Source: Thalassolituus hydrocarboniclasticus (lineage in GTDB: Bacteria; Pseudomonadota; Gammaproteobacteria; Pseudomonadales; Oceanobacteraceae). From it: a DNA stretch of 64,000 bases. The DNA lies in the NCBI RefSeq assembly GCF_025345565.1, contig NZ_CP054475.1, positions 131,845-195,844 on the forward strand. The letters are read 5' to 3'. The notes under the pieces were generated by a model. It had not been told where the DNA came from. It searched no databases and saw nothing but the letters and a program-made list of their open reading frames with translations. The position numbers and the translations under genes are program-made. Shown piece by piece: positions 48,302-58,248 of the stretch (position 1 is its first letter; each line of letters opens with the position of its first letter).

Positions 48302-50581
48302 ATGCTTGATATTCTGAGACGCATTGTTCAGGAAGTCAGTTCCGCAACCGATCTGAGCGACGCTCTGAAGGTGGTTGTGGCACGCATCCGTGCGGCTATG
48401 AATACCGAAGTATGCTCCGTATATCTGTTTGACCCGGAAAGTAAACGCTATGTGCTGATGGCCACTGAAGGTCTGAAGCAGGAAGCGGTTGGCCGGGTCA
48501 GCCTCAGCTCTTCGCAGGGTCTTGTCGGCCTGGTTGGTTCGCGAGAGGAGCCCATCAACGTCGATAATGCACCGACTCACCCGCGCTTTCACTTTTTATC
48601 CGAGACTGGTGAAGATCCTTTCCTGTCTTTTCTCGGGGTGCCGATTATTCATCATAAACGCCTGATGGGCGTGATGGTGGTGCAGCAGCGTGACAGCCGC
48701 CAGTTTGACGAAAGCGAAGAAGCTTTTCTGGTCACTATGTCGGCGCAGCTGGCTGGCGTTATTGCCCATGCCGAAGCGACCGGCAATATTCTGGATATTC
48801 CCTCTGCGACCAATGAGCGCAAGAAAAGCACCCGCTTTAACGGCGCGCCCGGCGCCCCCGGAGTTGGGCTCGGCCAGGCCTTTGTATTGTCTCCCGCGGC
48901 CGACCTCAGCGGGGTTGTGGATAAAGAAGCAGAGTCGGTTGATGACGAGATTGGGCGTTTTGATCTTGCACTGGAAGCGGCCCGTGAAGAAATCCGTATA
49001 TTAGGCGAGAAGCTCAGCAGCGAACTGCGCCCCGAAGAAATGGCACTGTTCGATGTCTACCTGAACATGCTGGATGATCACGCGCTGGGTGCCGAAGTAA
49101 AGGCCCGCATCCGTGAAGGCAGCTGGGCTCAGGGAGCTTTGCGTCAGGTGGTCATGCAATACGTCGGTCATTTCCAGCTGATGGAAGATGTTTACCTGCG
49201 CGAGCGCGCTACCGATATTATCGATCTGGGAACCCGTATTCTGGCCCACCTGCAGGGCAGTGATGCTCATGCGCAGGAATACGAATTCCCGGATGACACC
49301 ATTCTGGTCAGCGAAGAGCTGACACCGGCAATGCTGGGTGAAGTTCCGCCGGGTAAGTTGCGCGGTCTGGTCTCGGTTAAAGGCTCATCCAACTCGCATG
49401 TGGCGATTTTGGCCCGGGCAATGGGCATTCCGACGGTTATGGGCGTGGTTGATGTGCCTTATGCCCAGCTGCATGGACTCGAGCTGATCGTGGATGGGTA
49501 CCGCGGGCAGATTTTCTCCAGCCCCAACGATGAACTGCGTGAGCAGTATCAGGCGATTTTTGATGAAGAGCAGGCACTGCAGAAAGATCTGCAGGTGCTG
49601 CGCGATGAGCCGGCTGAGACGCTGGATGGTCACCGTATTCCGCTGTGGGTAAATACCGGCCTGATTACCGATGCTGTGCGCAGCCTGGAGCGTGGCGCTG
49701 AAGGTGTTGGCCTGTACCGCACCGAAGTGCCGTTTATGATGAAGGACCGCTTTCCCAGCGAAAGCGAGCAACAAAAGATCTACCGTCAGCAGTTGGAGAC
49801 CTTTGCACCGAACCCGGTAACCATGCGTACTCTGGATATCGGTGGCGACAAAGCGCTGACTTACTTTCCGATTAATGAAGCCAACCCGTTTCTTGGCTGG
49901 CGTGGTATTCGTGTAACGCTGGATCATCCGGAAATTTTTCTGGTACAGATCCGTGCCATGCTGAAAGCCAGCGAAGGGCTGAACAATCTGCGCATTATGC
50001 TGCCGATGATTACCAGCGTCAGCGAAGTCGATGAAGCATTACACCTGATCTACCGTGCTCATGCGGAAGTTCTGGAGGAAGGCTTTGATGTTGAGATGCC
50101 TCAGGTCGGGGTGATGATTGAAGTTCCGGCTGCGGTTTATCAGATTCGTGAACTTGGCCAGCGTGTTGATTTTCTCTCCGTTGGCAGTAACGATCTGACC
50201 CAGTATCTGCTGGCTGTGGACCGCAATAATCCACGGGTTGCTGATCTTTATCAGGCCTTTCACCCTGCGGTACTGACGGCGCTGAAGATGATTGCCGATA
50301 TGGCGCACGAAATTGGCAAGCCGGTGAGTGTCTGTGGCGAGTTAGCCGGTAATCCGCTGGGAGCCGTGCTGCTGATGGCGATGGGTTACGACATGATGTC
50401 GATGAACGCGACGAATTTGCCGAAGGTAAAGTCAGTCATCCGCGGTATCAGCCGCGAATGGGCCGATCAGTTACTGGCGGAAGTACTGCAGATAGAGAGT
50501 GCGCCGGTGATTACCGCGACGCTGCAGTTATCGCTGGAGAAGGCCGGTTTCGGCCGTATTATCGGGCCAGGGCGTAACTGA
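48302..50581 (+). CDS. ptsP: PTS enzyme I(Ntr), PtsP
   Basis: A 759-residue phosphoenolpyruvate-protein phosphotransferase of the nitrogen PTS. It has an N-terminal GAF domain (about 1-165: 'AMNTEVCSVYLFDPES', 'AFLVTMSAQLAGVI'), then the enzyme I domains with the phosphorylated His in 'GSSNSHVAILARAMGIPTV'. The PEP-binding barrel has 'GAEGVGLYRTEVPFMMKDRF', 'MRTLDIGGDKALTYFP' and 'LSVGSNDLTQYLLAVDRNNP'. It phosphorylates NPr and links PEP, glutamine and 2-oxoglutarate state to regulation. GAGGG precedes the ATG. Confidence 0.95.
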   Translation: MLDILRRIVQEVSSATDLSDALKVVVARIRAAMNTEVCSVYLFDPESKRYVLMATEGLKQEAVGRVSLSSSQGLVGLVGSREEPINVDNAPTHPRFHFLSETGEDPFLSFLGVPIIHHKRLMGVMVVQQRDSRQFDESEEAFLVTMSAQLAGVIAHAEATGNILDIPSATNERKKSTRFNGAPGAPGVGLGQAFVLSPAADLSGVVDKEAESVDDEIGRFDLALEAAREEIRILGEKLSSELRPEEMALFDVYLNMLDDHALGAEVKARIREGSWAQGALRQVVMQYVGHFQLMEDVYLRERATDIIDLGTRILAHLQGSDAHAQEYEFPDDTILVSEELTPAMLGEVPPGKLRGLVSVKGSSNSHVAILARAMGIPTVMGVVDVPYAQLHGLELIVDGYRGQIFSSPNDELREQYQAIFDEEQALQKDLQVLRDEPAETLDGHRIPLWVNTGLITDAVRSLERGAEGVGLYRTEVPFMMKDRFPSESEQQKIYRQQLETFAPNPVTMRTLDIGGDKALTYFPINEANPFLGWRGIRVTLDHPEIFLVQIRAMLKASEGLNNLRIMLPMITSVSEVDEALHLIYRAHAEVLEEGFDVEMPQVGVMIEVPAAVYQIRELGQRVDFLSVGSNDLTQYLLAVDRNNPRVADLYQAFHPAVLTALKMIADMAHEIGKPVSVCGELAGNPLGAVLLMAMGYDMMSMNATNLPKVKSVIRGISREWADQLLAEVLQIESAPVITATLQLSLEKAGFGRIIGPGRN

Positions 50582-50603
50582 TACGCCCATTTCTCAAGCC
50601 TGA

Positions 50604-51146
50604 TCAGGCTGTCCAGTGCCGGGTACGACCGGTGTCGATATGAATAAAGCCACTCTTCGGATAATAACCAACACCACCATTGCCCATGGCCAGTGCGGCG
50701 CGGTGCAGATGACGGTGTGAAACTCCGGGAATACGGATGTCGATCGCCCGGCCCTGCATGTGCAGGCTGTGCTCGGCGACACCCGCGTTGGCATAGCGCA
50801 GACTGGCGTTTGATTCCGGTGCACGATAACCGGAGATGATGTACAGCGGTTCATGGCTGGCGAACAGTTGCTGCAGCTGATACATGTTTTGGTACAGCTC
50901 ACGCTGCATGGCCATGACCTGATCGCGGCGGTGATCGCGTACAAGAAGATCCAGTTCTGCCACGCCATCATCGATATAACGACCGTTCGCCCAGAACGTA
51001 CTGTTGGTAAATTCACCGGTGTGGATATTGTAGAGACGCAGAGTACGTTCTTCCTGTTGCCCGGCGAATACGCGGGTACTGCTCAGGCCGGTAATACCTG
51101 CCGCGCCAAGGCAAGCTGCCTGTTTCAGAAAGTGACGTCGTTGCAT
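50604..51146 (-). CDS. Tat-exported DUF882/YcbK-type peptidase-like protein
   Basis: A 180-residue protein with a twin-arginine signal (MQRRHFLKQAACLGAAG, cut near FAG-QQ). A zinc-peptidase M15-like domain of the DUF882/YcbK family follows. The metal ligands are visible in 'EHSLHMQGRAIDIRIPG' (His and Asp) and 'GFIHIDTGRTRHW' (His). It is thought to act on the peptidoglycan or to help its remodelling. It follows the YcbB-like transpeptidase gene by 152 bases, and ycbB-ycbK adjacency is also seen in E. coli. A 14-base palindrome (50597-50610) overlaps its stop, between it and ptsP. Confidence 0.87.
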   Translation of the reverse strand: MQRRHFLKQAACLGAAGITGLSSTRVFAGQQEERTLRLYNIHTGEFTNSTFWANGRYIDDGVAELDLLVRDHRRDQVMAMQRELYQNMYQLQQLFASHEPLYIISGYRAPESNASLRYANAGVAEHSLHMQGRAIDIRIPGVSHRHLHRAALAMGNGGVGYYPKSGFIHIDTGRTRHWTA

Positions 51147-51298
51147 AGTGAATAATCTCCGCTACATCTGGTTTCAGCGTTTATTGAACGGAGTATGCCA
51201 AACACCTGCCAAAATAAACGGGCATCCTTAGACAAAAATACATAACGCTACATTTGTCATACTGAATAATGTAACCGGCTGACTCTGTGTCTTATCTG

Positions 51299-53089
51299 TT
51301 ACAGACTGACGGCTGGATTTGTCGGTGGCAGACCGGCGATCAGGTCGCGATTATAAACATCATCACGTACCTGCAGAGTACCGTCCTGATCAACCCAGGT
51401 AGTCCAGTACATCAGATAGACCGGAACATCATCCTGCAGGCGGATGCGTGTGGTACGGTTCTGATCGATAGCGGAATCGATATTGTGGCGGTTCCAGCCC
51501 TGCTGACCGCGCAGCAGTTTTTCGGCCAGCAGGCGCGGTTTTTCTACCCGCACACAACCGGAGCTTAAGGCACGGTTGTCGAGGTTAAACAGCTGTGGCT
51601 GTGACGTATCGTGCAGGTAGATGTCTTTATCGTTGGGGAACAGGAATTTGATAGAGCCCAGCGCATTATCATCCCCGGCTTTCTGTACCAGGCGGTAAGG
51701 GAAATGACTGGCGCTGACCTTATTCCAGTTAATGGCATACGGCGAAATAAACTGGTCAACACCATCGACCCGGCCGATCACCTGGTAGCCTTTCTCTTCC
51801 AGATAGCCCGGATTACGGCGGATTTTCGGCAGCAGGCTGCTGACTGCAATACGTTTGGGCACCGACCAGGTTGGTGCCAGCTCCAGCGTACTGATTTTCT
51901 GAGCCATAACCGGAGTGCGGCGCTGCAGGTTACCGATAATGACTTTCATATCCAGCTCAACCGAGCCGCCGTTCATCAACTGCAGGCTGTAGTCAGCCAT
52001 GTTAACCATCACATGACGCTGGCCAAGATCCCGTGGCAGGTGGCGCCAGCGCTTCATATTCAGGGCAATTTTCTGGGCGACCTGATAGGGCGGGGTGTTA
52101 AGCCATTTCAGCGTGCTCGCATCCAGTTCGCCGCTCTCCGGTAAGTGATGGCGCTTCTGAAAATGGCGCAGTGCGTCGGCCAGGGCGCTGTCGAATACGA
52201 ATTCGGGGCGGCTCAGATCATGTGGCTCATCTTCGGCGGGTGCGCGGGTGCGTTCTTCGGCATCTTTAAACAGCCAGGACAGGGCACCTTTCTGCAGGTC
52301 ACCATATTGTCCAAGCATCCAGCGCAAATGTGGCACCAGACGGTGACGCTCATCGTTTTTCAGCTGCAGGTTGTCGGGCAGCGGATACCAGCTACCGGAG
52401 TTGGCAATGGCTAAATAGCGGTTCAGCTCTTTGCGCAGACGGAGGTAGCCGGGGTGGGATGGCGTCAGGGTTTCAACCAGTGCATCCAGTTCGTTGCGGC
52501 GGATGGAGTCATTCAGCAGATCGATAATCTGCTCTTCACTGAACTGTATGGAGCTGCCTGCGGCGGATACTTTGCGGATCGACGGATGATCGCCTTCACC
52601 GGTATCGGGCAGCAGTTCAGCATTCAGTGCCTGCTGGGCATAGGTGATAAAGGCATCGGTGAGCAGCACTTCAACGGCAGTAGCCTGCTTGGGAATATTC
52701 GACAGACGGCTGGTTTCGCGTTCGAGGGTGGCCAGTTCGTAGCCATAGTTGCGCCAGTCGTCGGCAGCGGTTTCACGCAGTACCTGCAGCAGTTCGCGAC
52801 CGGCTTCGGTCAGCTCAAAGCTGTTCATCCACACCGGCTGGTAATCGCGGCGCAGGTAAAAAGGCTCAATGCTCTGCACATGTTTCAGCCGCACCTCTCC
52901 CGCCACGTTGCGCGCGGATTCGATTAACCAGTGCTCCATATACTTCTGCGCCACTTTCGGTGGCATATAGGGCTTGGTATTGATGCTGGCTGCCAGAGCC
53001 GCAAACAACAGACCGATACACAGCAGGGCGATAAGGCCTGTCAGTGCGACGACGCGTTGCGGTTTCCGGGGTGTGTTCATGCTGTTCAT
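51299..53089 (-). CDS. L,D-transpeptidase, YcbB/LdtD type
   Basis: A 596-residue inner-membrane-anchored enzyme with an N-terminal signal anchor (about residues 14-35). A YcbB-type scaffold domain ('VQSIEPFYLRRDYQPVWMN') is followed by a peptidoglycan-binding helix bundle ('DALRHFQKRHHLPESGELDA') and a YkuD catalytic domain. The catalytic residues are in 'IYLHDTSQPQLFNLDNRALS' with the active Cys in 'SSGCVRVEKPRLLAE'. It makes 3-3 crosslinks in peptidoglycan. Two close ATG codons (53089, 53080) are both possible starts; neither has a strong ribosome site. Confidence 0.92.
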   Translation of the reverse strand: MNSMNTPRKPQRVVALTGLIALLCIGLLFAALAASINTKPYMPPKVAQKYMEHWLIESARNVAGEVRLKHVQSIEPFYLRRDYQPVWMNSFELTEAGRELLQVLRETAADDWRNYGYELATLERETSRLSNIPKQATAVEVLLTDAFITYAQQALNAELLPDTGEGDHPSIRKVSAAGSSIQFSEEQIIDLLNDSIRRNELDALVETLTPSHPGYLRLRKELNRYLAIANSGSWYPLPDNLQLKNDERHRLVPHLRWMLGQYGDLQKGALSWLFKDAEERTRAPAEDEPHDLSRPEFVFDSALADALRHFQKRHHLPESGELDASTLKWLNTPPYQVAQKIALNMKRWRHLPRDLGQRHVMVNMADYSLQLMNGGSVELDMKVIIGNLQRRTPVMAQKISTLELAPTWSVPKRIAVSSLLPKIRRNPGYLEEKGYQVIGRVDGVDQFISPYAINWNKVSASHFPYRLVQKAGDDNALGSIKFLFPNDKDIYLHDTSQPQLFNLDNRALSSGCVRVEKPRLLAEKLLRGQQGWNRHNIDSAIDQNRTTRIRLQDDVPVYLMYWTTWVDQDGTLQVRDDVYNRDLIAGLPPTNPAVSL

Positions 53090-53278
53090 GCACGAAGTAT
53101 GGACGCCAGATAAGCAAAATGTGACGGGAATCGCGCTACCGTTCGCAGAATTTTGTAAGCGACTGCAAACGGTCGTTCGATTGGTTTGCTATGTGTCAAA
53201 AGAAACAACAACTTAGGTTTTTCTTTTGTAACAGGAGGGCTGTTTAACGGATTTCTGGCGGCTAATTCTTTGTTCTTA

Positions 53279-53298
53279 AAGTGGGCAATTGCCCACTT
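53279..53298. repeat. Perfect 20-base palindrome at the NRDE gene end
   Basis: AAGTGGGCAATTGCCCACTT is its own reverse complement. It overlaps the stop codon of the NRDE gene and lies in the gap to the YcbB-like gene. With no T-run on either side it could be a weak terminator for the NRDE gene or a binding site upstream of the transpeptidase gene. Confidence 0.55.
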
Positions 53299-54058
53299 AT
53301 TCAAGATCGACCGGCCAGGTCACCCGGCCGGCAATTCTGCCGTTACTGTCCCAGCTGAGTTCGGTTATTTCAACCCGTTCCTGCTGCGCCAGAATGCCAC
53401 TGGAGCAGCGGGTGCCATAACCCGGAGCATGGATAAACTGAGCCGAGAGTAAGCGCTCCCATTCCAGAGGAACCCCGGTTTGTGGCAACTGATCGTCGGG
53501 GAAAGGGGAGTAATGATCAAGCAGTGCCGCCAGGCTAGCGCTGCCTCCGGGCTGTTGCAGCCATTGCTGTAGCTGCGTCCGTGCCCGTTCGGTTTTCGGC
53601 CAGGGAGTATTCAGCCAGGCATTACTCAGCGTGTGAATACCGGGTTCCAGCCGTTCCAGCCGCGGCTCGGGGTAGTTGCTGGCGTACCAGAGCTGGTTGC
53701 GGTTACCGCACAGCAGATTAAACGGCGCGTAGGTATCGCCTTTTTCCAGCACCGCGCGCAGGTATTTTTCCGGGTTGCGTGGCTCGCGCAGGTAATCCAG
53801 TACCAGATGGCCGCGTGACTGCGGCTCGGCAGGTCCGGCGCCGGGAGCGCGGATATTGGTCAGTGCGGCAAAACGTCCTTCTTTGGTGATACCAAGCCAG
53901 GTGCCGCCCTGTTGCAGATCTCGTCCGGCAAACAGCCCCGGGTATTCGCGCCATTCTTCCAGAGCACTGGCCGGGCGGGCATAGAATTCATCACGGTTGG
54001 CACTCAGAGTCAGCCACTGACTGTCCTGTGGTTGCCAGTTCAGTACGATCAGACACAT
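53297..54058 (-). CDS. NRDE/TANGO2-family protein
   Basis: A 253-residue protein of the NRDE family (named for the Asn-Arg-Asp-Glu motif, here 'LSANRDEFYARPA', about 17-29), related to animal TANGO2. Other family landmarks are 'AGRDLQQGGTWLGI', 'AALTNIRAPGAG' and 'LSNAWLNTPWPK'. The N-terminus MCLI places a Cys at position 2, as in Ntn-type hydrolases once Met is removed. TANGO2 homologues have been linked to heme handling; the bacterial role is not settled. It is divergent from the TauE-type permease gene. Confidence 0.9.
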   Translation of the reverse strand: MCLIVLNWQPQDSQWLTLSANRDEFYARPASALEEWREYPGLFAGRDLQQGGTWLGITKEGRFAALTNIRAPGAGPAEPQSRGHLVLDYLREPRNPEKYLRAVLEKGDTYAPFNLLCGNRNQLWYASNYPEPRLERLEPGIHTLSNAWLNTPWPKTERARTQLQQWLQQPGGSASLAALLDHYSPFPDDQLPQTGVPLEWERLLSAQFIHAPGYGTRCSSGILAQQERVEITELSWDSNGRIAGRVTWPVDLE

Positions 54059-54170
54059 AGGTATTTCCTGATAATGGTTACCGCAGGCATGCTCTGTTGC
54101 ACAGGCGCTGCCGACTTTGCCCGCACTTTAGGTCATAATGCCGCCCCCTTAAACCGGAATTTTCATAGCT

Positions 54171-54959
54171 ATGATGACTTTTCTGCTGTTCCTGGCGGTT
54201 GGCTCCGTTGCTGGTCTGTTAGCAGGTTTGTTTGGCATTGGCGGCGGTATGGTGATTGTACCTGTGCTGGTCATCACCTTTGCTGCACAGGGAGTGAGCG
54301 AAGCTGTACTCACTCACATGGCCGTAGCGACTTCGCTGGCAACTATCGTGTTTACTTCCCTCAGTTCGGTACGTGAACACCATCGTCAGGGGGCTGTGGA
54401 CTGGACGCTGGTGGGGGTGATGAGTATCGGCATTGTGCTGGGCACTATGCTGGGCGTGTCTTTAATTACCGCAGTGCCGGGCCCGCTGTTGCAGAAAATT
54501 ATCGGTGTCTTTGCCCTGCTGCTGGCGGCAAAAATGTTCTTCGGGCTGGAACCAAAAGGTGCTGGTAAGCGTCCAGGTAACCGCGGGCTGATTATGGCCG
54601 GCTCGGTGGTGGGCTTTGGTTCGTCCTGGTTTGGTATCGGCGGCGGCACCTTTACTGTGCCTTATCTGAGCTGGATGAAAATCCCTATGCGTCAGGCGGT
54701 AGCGACTTCAGCGGCCTGTGGTTTGCCGATTGCCCTGACCGGTGCCATCAGTAATGTGGCGGCGGGCTGGAATCATGCCGACCTGCCTGAATGGAGTACC
54801 GGATTTCTGTACTGGCCGGCCATTATCGGTATTGTGCTGACCAGCGTACCTTTTGCCAAAGTCGGTGCGAAGCTGGCTCACCGTCTGGATCAGGCTCTGC
54901 TGAAAAAAGGTTTTGCTCTGTTACTCTGTGCCGTCGGTATTAAGTTTCTGTTGTTTTAA
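54171..54959 (+). CDS. TauE/SafE-family membrane permease
   Basis: A 262-residue membrane protein with about eight hydrophobic segments in two repeats. Each carries the TauE/SafE signature: 'AGLFGIGGGMVIVPVLVITF' (about 18-37) and 'VGFGSSWFGIGGGTFTVPYL' (about 144-163). Family members export or import sulfite, sulfoacetate or other organosulfur anions. It is followed 69 bases later by lgt and thyA, which say nothing of its substrate. The start has two adjacent ATG codons and no clear ribosome site. Confidence 0.88.
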   Translation: MMTFLLFLAVGSVAGLLAGLFGIGGGMVIVPVLVITFAAQGVSEAVLTHMAVATSLATIVFTSLSSVREHHRQGAVDWTLVGVMSIGIVLGTMLGVSLITAVPGPLLQKIIGVFALLLAAKMFFGLEPKGAGKRPGNRGLIMAGSVVGFGSSWFGIGGGTFTVPYLSWMKIPMRQAVATSAACGLPIALTGAISNVAAGWNHADLPEWSTGFLYWPAIIGIVLTSVPFAKVGAKLAHRLDQALLKKGFALLLCAVGIKFLLF

Positions 54960-55028
54960 GCGCATTTCATAAGGAGTTAAAAATAGGATGTTTTGCTTGA
55001 GTCTGACTGTTGTTGCAAGGAAGTCCGT

Positions 55029-55838
55029 ATGCTGACCTACCCTGATATTGATCCTGTTGCGGTGGCCATTGGCCCGCTGAAAATTCACTGGTACGGCCTG
55101 ATGTATCTGCTGGCTTTCGGTACCAGCTGGTGGCTGGCCAACATGCGCGCCAAGCGTCCGGGTTCAGGCTGGACACCACAGCAGGTGTCCGATCTGATTT
55201 TTTATGGCGCTATGGGCGTTATCCTTGGTGGCCGTTGTGGTTACGTGCTGTTTTACAACTTCCCGCAGTTTCTGGAAGACCCGTTGTGGTTGCTGCGTGT
55301 CTGGGAAGGTGGAATGTCATTCCATGGTGGCCTGCTGGGTGTTTTGCTGGCGCTGGCCTGGTTTGGCCATAAGTACAAAAAGAATTTCTTTGATGTCGGT
55401 GACTTTGTCGCGCCCTTCGTACCGCTGGGTCTGATGTTCGGCCGTATCGGTAACTTTATTGGTGGTGAGCTCTGGGGCCGGGTCGCTGATCCTGCGCATG
55501 TGCCCTGGGCGATGGTATTTCCTCGTGCCGGTGATCTGCCGCGTCACCCATCGCAGCTGTATCAGGCCGCACTTGAAGGCTTTCTGCTGTTTGTGATTCT
55601 GTGGTGGTTCTCCAGCCGGCCACGGCCACAAAAGGCCGTTGGCGCCGCTTTTCTGATAGGATACGGCCTGTTCCGCAGCATCGCTGAGTTCTTCCGTGAG
55701 CCGGATGCGCACATCGGCTTTGATCTGTTTGGCTGGATGAGTCGCGGACAATTGCTCAGTCTGCCGATGATTCTTATCGGTATCGCCTTTATGATCTGGG
55801 CTTACCGGGGTGCCAAAGCTCCGCATAAAACTGCTTAA
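55029..55838 (+). CDS. lgt: Prolipoprotein diacylglyceryl transferase
   Basis: A 269-residue inner-membrane enzyme that transfers diacylglycerol from phosphatidylglycerol to the lipobox Cys of prolipoproteins. Conserved parts are '[16 protein letters not shown]' (about 17-32), '[11 protein letters not shown]', '[12 protein letters not shown]', the signature '[14 protein letters not shown]' and '[14 protein letters not shown]'. The signature has Gly where Asn is usual (NFING), while the essential Arg and first Asn are kept. AAGGAA lies 7 bases before the ATG at 55029; the frame is open to 54993 but lacks a site there. Several lipoproteins in this window are its likely substrates. Confidence 0.95.
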   Translation: MLTYPDIDPVAVAIGPLKIHWYGLMYLLAFGTSWWLANMRAKRPGSGWTPQQVSDLIFYGAMGVILGGRCGYVLFYNFPQFLEDPLWLLRVWEGGMSFHGGLLGVLLALAWFGHKYKKNFFDVGDFVAPFVPLGLMFGRIGNFIGGELWGRVADPAHVPWAMVFPRAGDLPRHPSQLYQAALEGFLLFVILWWFSSRPRPQKAVGAAFLIGYGLFRSIAEFFREPDAHIGFDLFGWMSRGQLLSLPMILIGIAFMIWAYRGAKAPHKTA

Positions 55839-55855
55839 TCGACAGAGAGTGAATC

Positions 55856-56650
55856 ATGAAACAATATCTGGATCTGATGCGTCATGTGCGCGAAAACGGC
55901 ACCTTTAAAGAGGATCGTACCGGTACCGGCACGTACAGCTGTTTTGGCTATCAGATGCGCTTCGATCTCAGTGAAGGTTTTCCGCTGGTGACCACTAAAA
56001 AGCTGCACCTGCGCTCGATTATTCATGAGCTGTTGTGGTTTTTAAGTGGTGATACCAATATCCGCTATCTGAAAGAAAACGGCGTTTCGATCTGGGATGA
56101 GTGGGCGGATGAAGACGGTAATCTGGGGCCGGTGTATGGCTCGCAGTGGCGCAGCTGGCCGACCGCAGATGGCCGCCATATTGATCAGATCACGCAGGTG
56201 GTGAATCAGATCAAAAACAATCCTGACTCGCGCCGTCTGATTGTGTCGGCCTGGAACGTCGGCGAAATTGAAAACATGGCCCTGCCGCCTTGCCATGCGT
56301 TTTTCCAGTTTTATGTGGCTGACGGCAAGCTGTCGTGCCAGCTGTATCAGCGCAGCGCCGATATTTTCCTTGGCGTACCGTTCAACATCGCCAGCTATGC
56401 ACTGCTGGTGTATATGGTGGCGCAGCAGTGTGATCTGCAGGTGGGTGATTTTGTCTGGACCGGCGGTGATGTGCATCTGTACGCCAACCACCTGGAGCAG
56501 ACCGACTTACAGCTCAGCCGTGAGCCTATGGCGCTGCCAAAGCTGGTGATTCAGCGTAAGCCCGACAGCCTGTTCGATTATAAGTTTGAAGATTTCGTGA
56601 TCGAAGGTTACGAATCCCACCCTCATATCAAAGCACCGGTTGCGGTGTGA
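55856..56650 (+). CDS. thyA: Thymidylate synthase
   Basis: A 264-residue thymidylate synthase, the same length as E. coli ThyA. It makes dTMP from dUMP with methylene-tetrahydrofolate. The catalytic Cys is in '[14 protein letters not shown]', and '[20 protein letters not shown]', '[13 protein letters not shown]' and '[19 protein letters not shown]' are typical. It starts 17 bases after lgt, as in many gammaproteobacteria. The folate product is recycled by the folA product encoded at 61.0 kb. Confidence 0.97.
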   Translation: MKQYLDLMRHVRENGTFKEDRTGTGTYSCFGYQMRFDLSEGFPLVTTKKLHLRSIIHELLWFLSGDTNIRYLKENGVSIWDEWADEDGNLGPVYGSQWRSWPTADGRHIDQITQVVNQIKNNPDSRRLIVSAWNVGEIENMALPPCHAFFQFYVADGKLSCQLYQRSADIFLGVPFNIASYALLVYMVAQQCDLQVGDFVWTGGDVHLYANHLEQTDLQLSREPMALPKLVIQRKPDSLFDYKFEDFVIEGYESHPHIKAPVAV

Positions 56651-56656
56651 AAAGCG

Positions 56657-56681
56657 CCCTGACCGCCAGTAGCGGTCAGGG
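56657..56681. terminator. Terminator between thyA and fadL
   Basis: CCCTGACCGC (56657-56666) pairs perfectly with GCGGTCAGGG (56672-56681), ten pairs with a 5-base loop, between convergent genes. Confidence 0.8.
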
Positions 56682-56690
56682 TTGCTCCTG

Positions 56691-58214
56691 TCAGAAACGG
56701 TAATTTACCTGCACCCCCAGATTATTGAGTATGCCTTCTGAATGACCTTCGGCGCGGTGCTGGGTACCGGCCGGGTTTTCGCGGGCATTGATATCGGCAC
56801 GGGCGATAGTGATCAGGCTGTAGGCCAGATCGACATCCCACTCTGCTGCTGGCTTATAGCTCAGTCCGAAACCGAAAATATGGCGGTCTGCATCAGGGCC
56901 GCGCGGTGTGCGGTAATCGGCGTCTTTTACCGGTGATTCATCCTGGCTGTAGCCGGTGCGCAGCACCAGTTCAGGCGTTGCCTGATAACGCAGGGCAATA
57001 CCCGCGCGCCAGGTGTCGGAAAAATTCAGTGGCTGTACCAGATCACGGCGGCGTACATCATCACCTGAGCCGGTGATGTCCGAGCCTCCACGGCTGCTGG
57101 TGTCTTCATATTCCAGGCGGATTTCCTTAAATACCGACCAGTTGGTGTAGGTAACGCTGCCCATCAGAGCGATGCGATCGCTGAGATCGTAATGGGCGCT
57201 CAGTGTCAGTAATTGCGGCAGATGAATGCGCGAGACAATATCGCCACCGAGTGAGCCACGCTCATCGAAGGCTTTTTCCAGTGTCTCGGCCGCTTCCTGC
57301 TGGGTCAGGCCAGAATCGGCCGAAATCTGGGTAATAAAATTATCCTTGAACCCAGCCTGCTCCAGCGTCGTCCGTTTCGCTTCGCCCTCGGCAATATGCG
57401 AAATCTGGCTGCGGTAGTTCAGGCCCAGGCGCAGAGCATCCAGTGGTTGCCACAACATACCGGCACTGAAGCCATAGGCCACACTGGCAATCTCAATTTC
57501 ATTAAGCACCTGATATTCCGGTTTTGAGCCGTAGTTATTCAGCAGCGTTGGCGCTACCGCCTGCGCGGCAGAGGCACCACTTTGCTCTTCAACACGCTCG
57601 AGCACGGCCTCGGCCACCAGATAGCCAAGATCAATCTGGTTGGTGAGGCGGGCGCTGTACGACTGAATCACCACGCCGAGGCCAAGCGATAACGTGTCGC
57701 TGGCGCGGAACGCAAAGGTCGGGTTGATATTGACCGCAGTCTGCTGGGTTTCTTCTGAGTGATAGCGGCCGGCCCAGCCTGTCGGGAATTCGGTGCCGGA
57801 GCCAAAAGGGGCATACAGACCAATACCAATGGCAGCATCTTCATTCAGGCGCTGGCTGTAATAGATGTGTGGTACTACGGTCAGTTGCTTGCTGTTGCCA
57901 GCGCCCGGGCCGTTGACTTCACGCGCCGGCAGGCCATACAGCGACTCCACACGTTCGCTGATAAAACGTGCTTCGTAATCAATTTCGGCGTGCACAAAAG
58001 ACAAGCCGCCGCTGAACTGGCGGCCCTGGAGGCGCATCAGGCCTGCAGGGTTATGGGCGATAACCGAAGCATCTTCCAGCAGCGTGGCAGTACCGGCGTA
58101 ACCATGGGCCATTTCTTTAGCACCGTGCTGGGTCAGTTCCAGACCGGCGGCCTGAACGGTATTAATTGTGGTGATGGCCAGCGCAAGCGGCAGCCAGCGG
58201 GAGTGAAGGAGCAT
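56691..58214 (-). CDS. fadL: FadL/OmpP1-family outer-membrane fatty acid transporter
   Basis: A 507-residue outer-membrane protein with a signal peptide (about residues 1-22, ending VQA-AG). The N-terminal hatch has the family hallmark 'DASVIAHNPAGLMRLQGRQF' (the NPA motif) and the protein ends as a barrel with terminal YRF. FadL proteins carry long-chain fatty acids and other hydrophobics through a lateral opening. It lies 59 bases behind a VolA-like lipase gene on the same strand, with a 20-base palindromic hairpin between them; fadL-volA pairs are known from Vibrio, where the lipase supplies the fatty acids. Confidence 0.92.
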   Translation of the reverse strand: MLLHSRWLPLALAITTINTVQAAGLELTQHGAKEMAHGYAGTATLLEDASVIAHNPAGLMRLQGRQFSGGLSFVHAEIDYEARFISERVESLYGLPAREVNGPGAGNSKQLTVVPHIYYSQRLNEDAAIGIGLYAPFGSGTEFPTGWAGRYHSEETQQTAVNINPTFAFRASDTLSLGLGVVIQSYSARLTNQIDLGYLVAEAVLERVEEQSGASAAQAVAPTLLNNYGSKPEYQVLNEIEIASVAYGFSAGMLWQPLDALRLGLNYRSQISHIAEGEAKRTTLEQAGFKDNFITQISADSGLTQQEAAETLEKAFDERGSLGGDIVSRIHLPQLLTLSAHYDLSDRIALMGSVTYTNWSVFKEIRLEYEDTSSRGGSDITGSGDDVRRRDLVQPLNFSDTWRAGIALRYQATPELVLRTGYSQDESPVKDADYRTPRGPDADRHIFGFGLSYKPAAEWDVDLAYSLITIARADINARENPAGTQHRAEGHSEGILNNLGVQVNYRF

Positions 58215-58248
58215 ATCCCTAATCCTGTTTTTATTAGTATAAGAGAGA

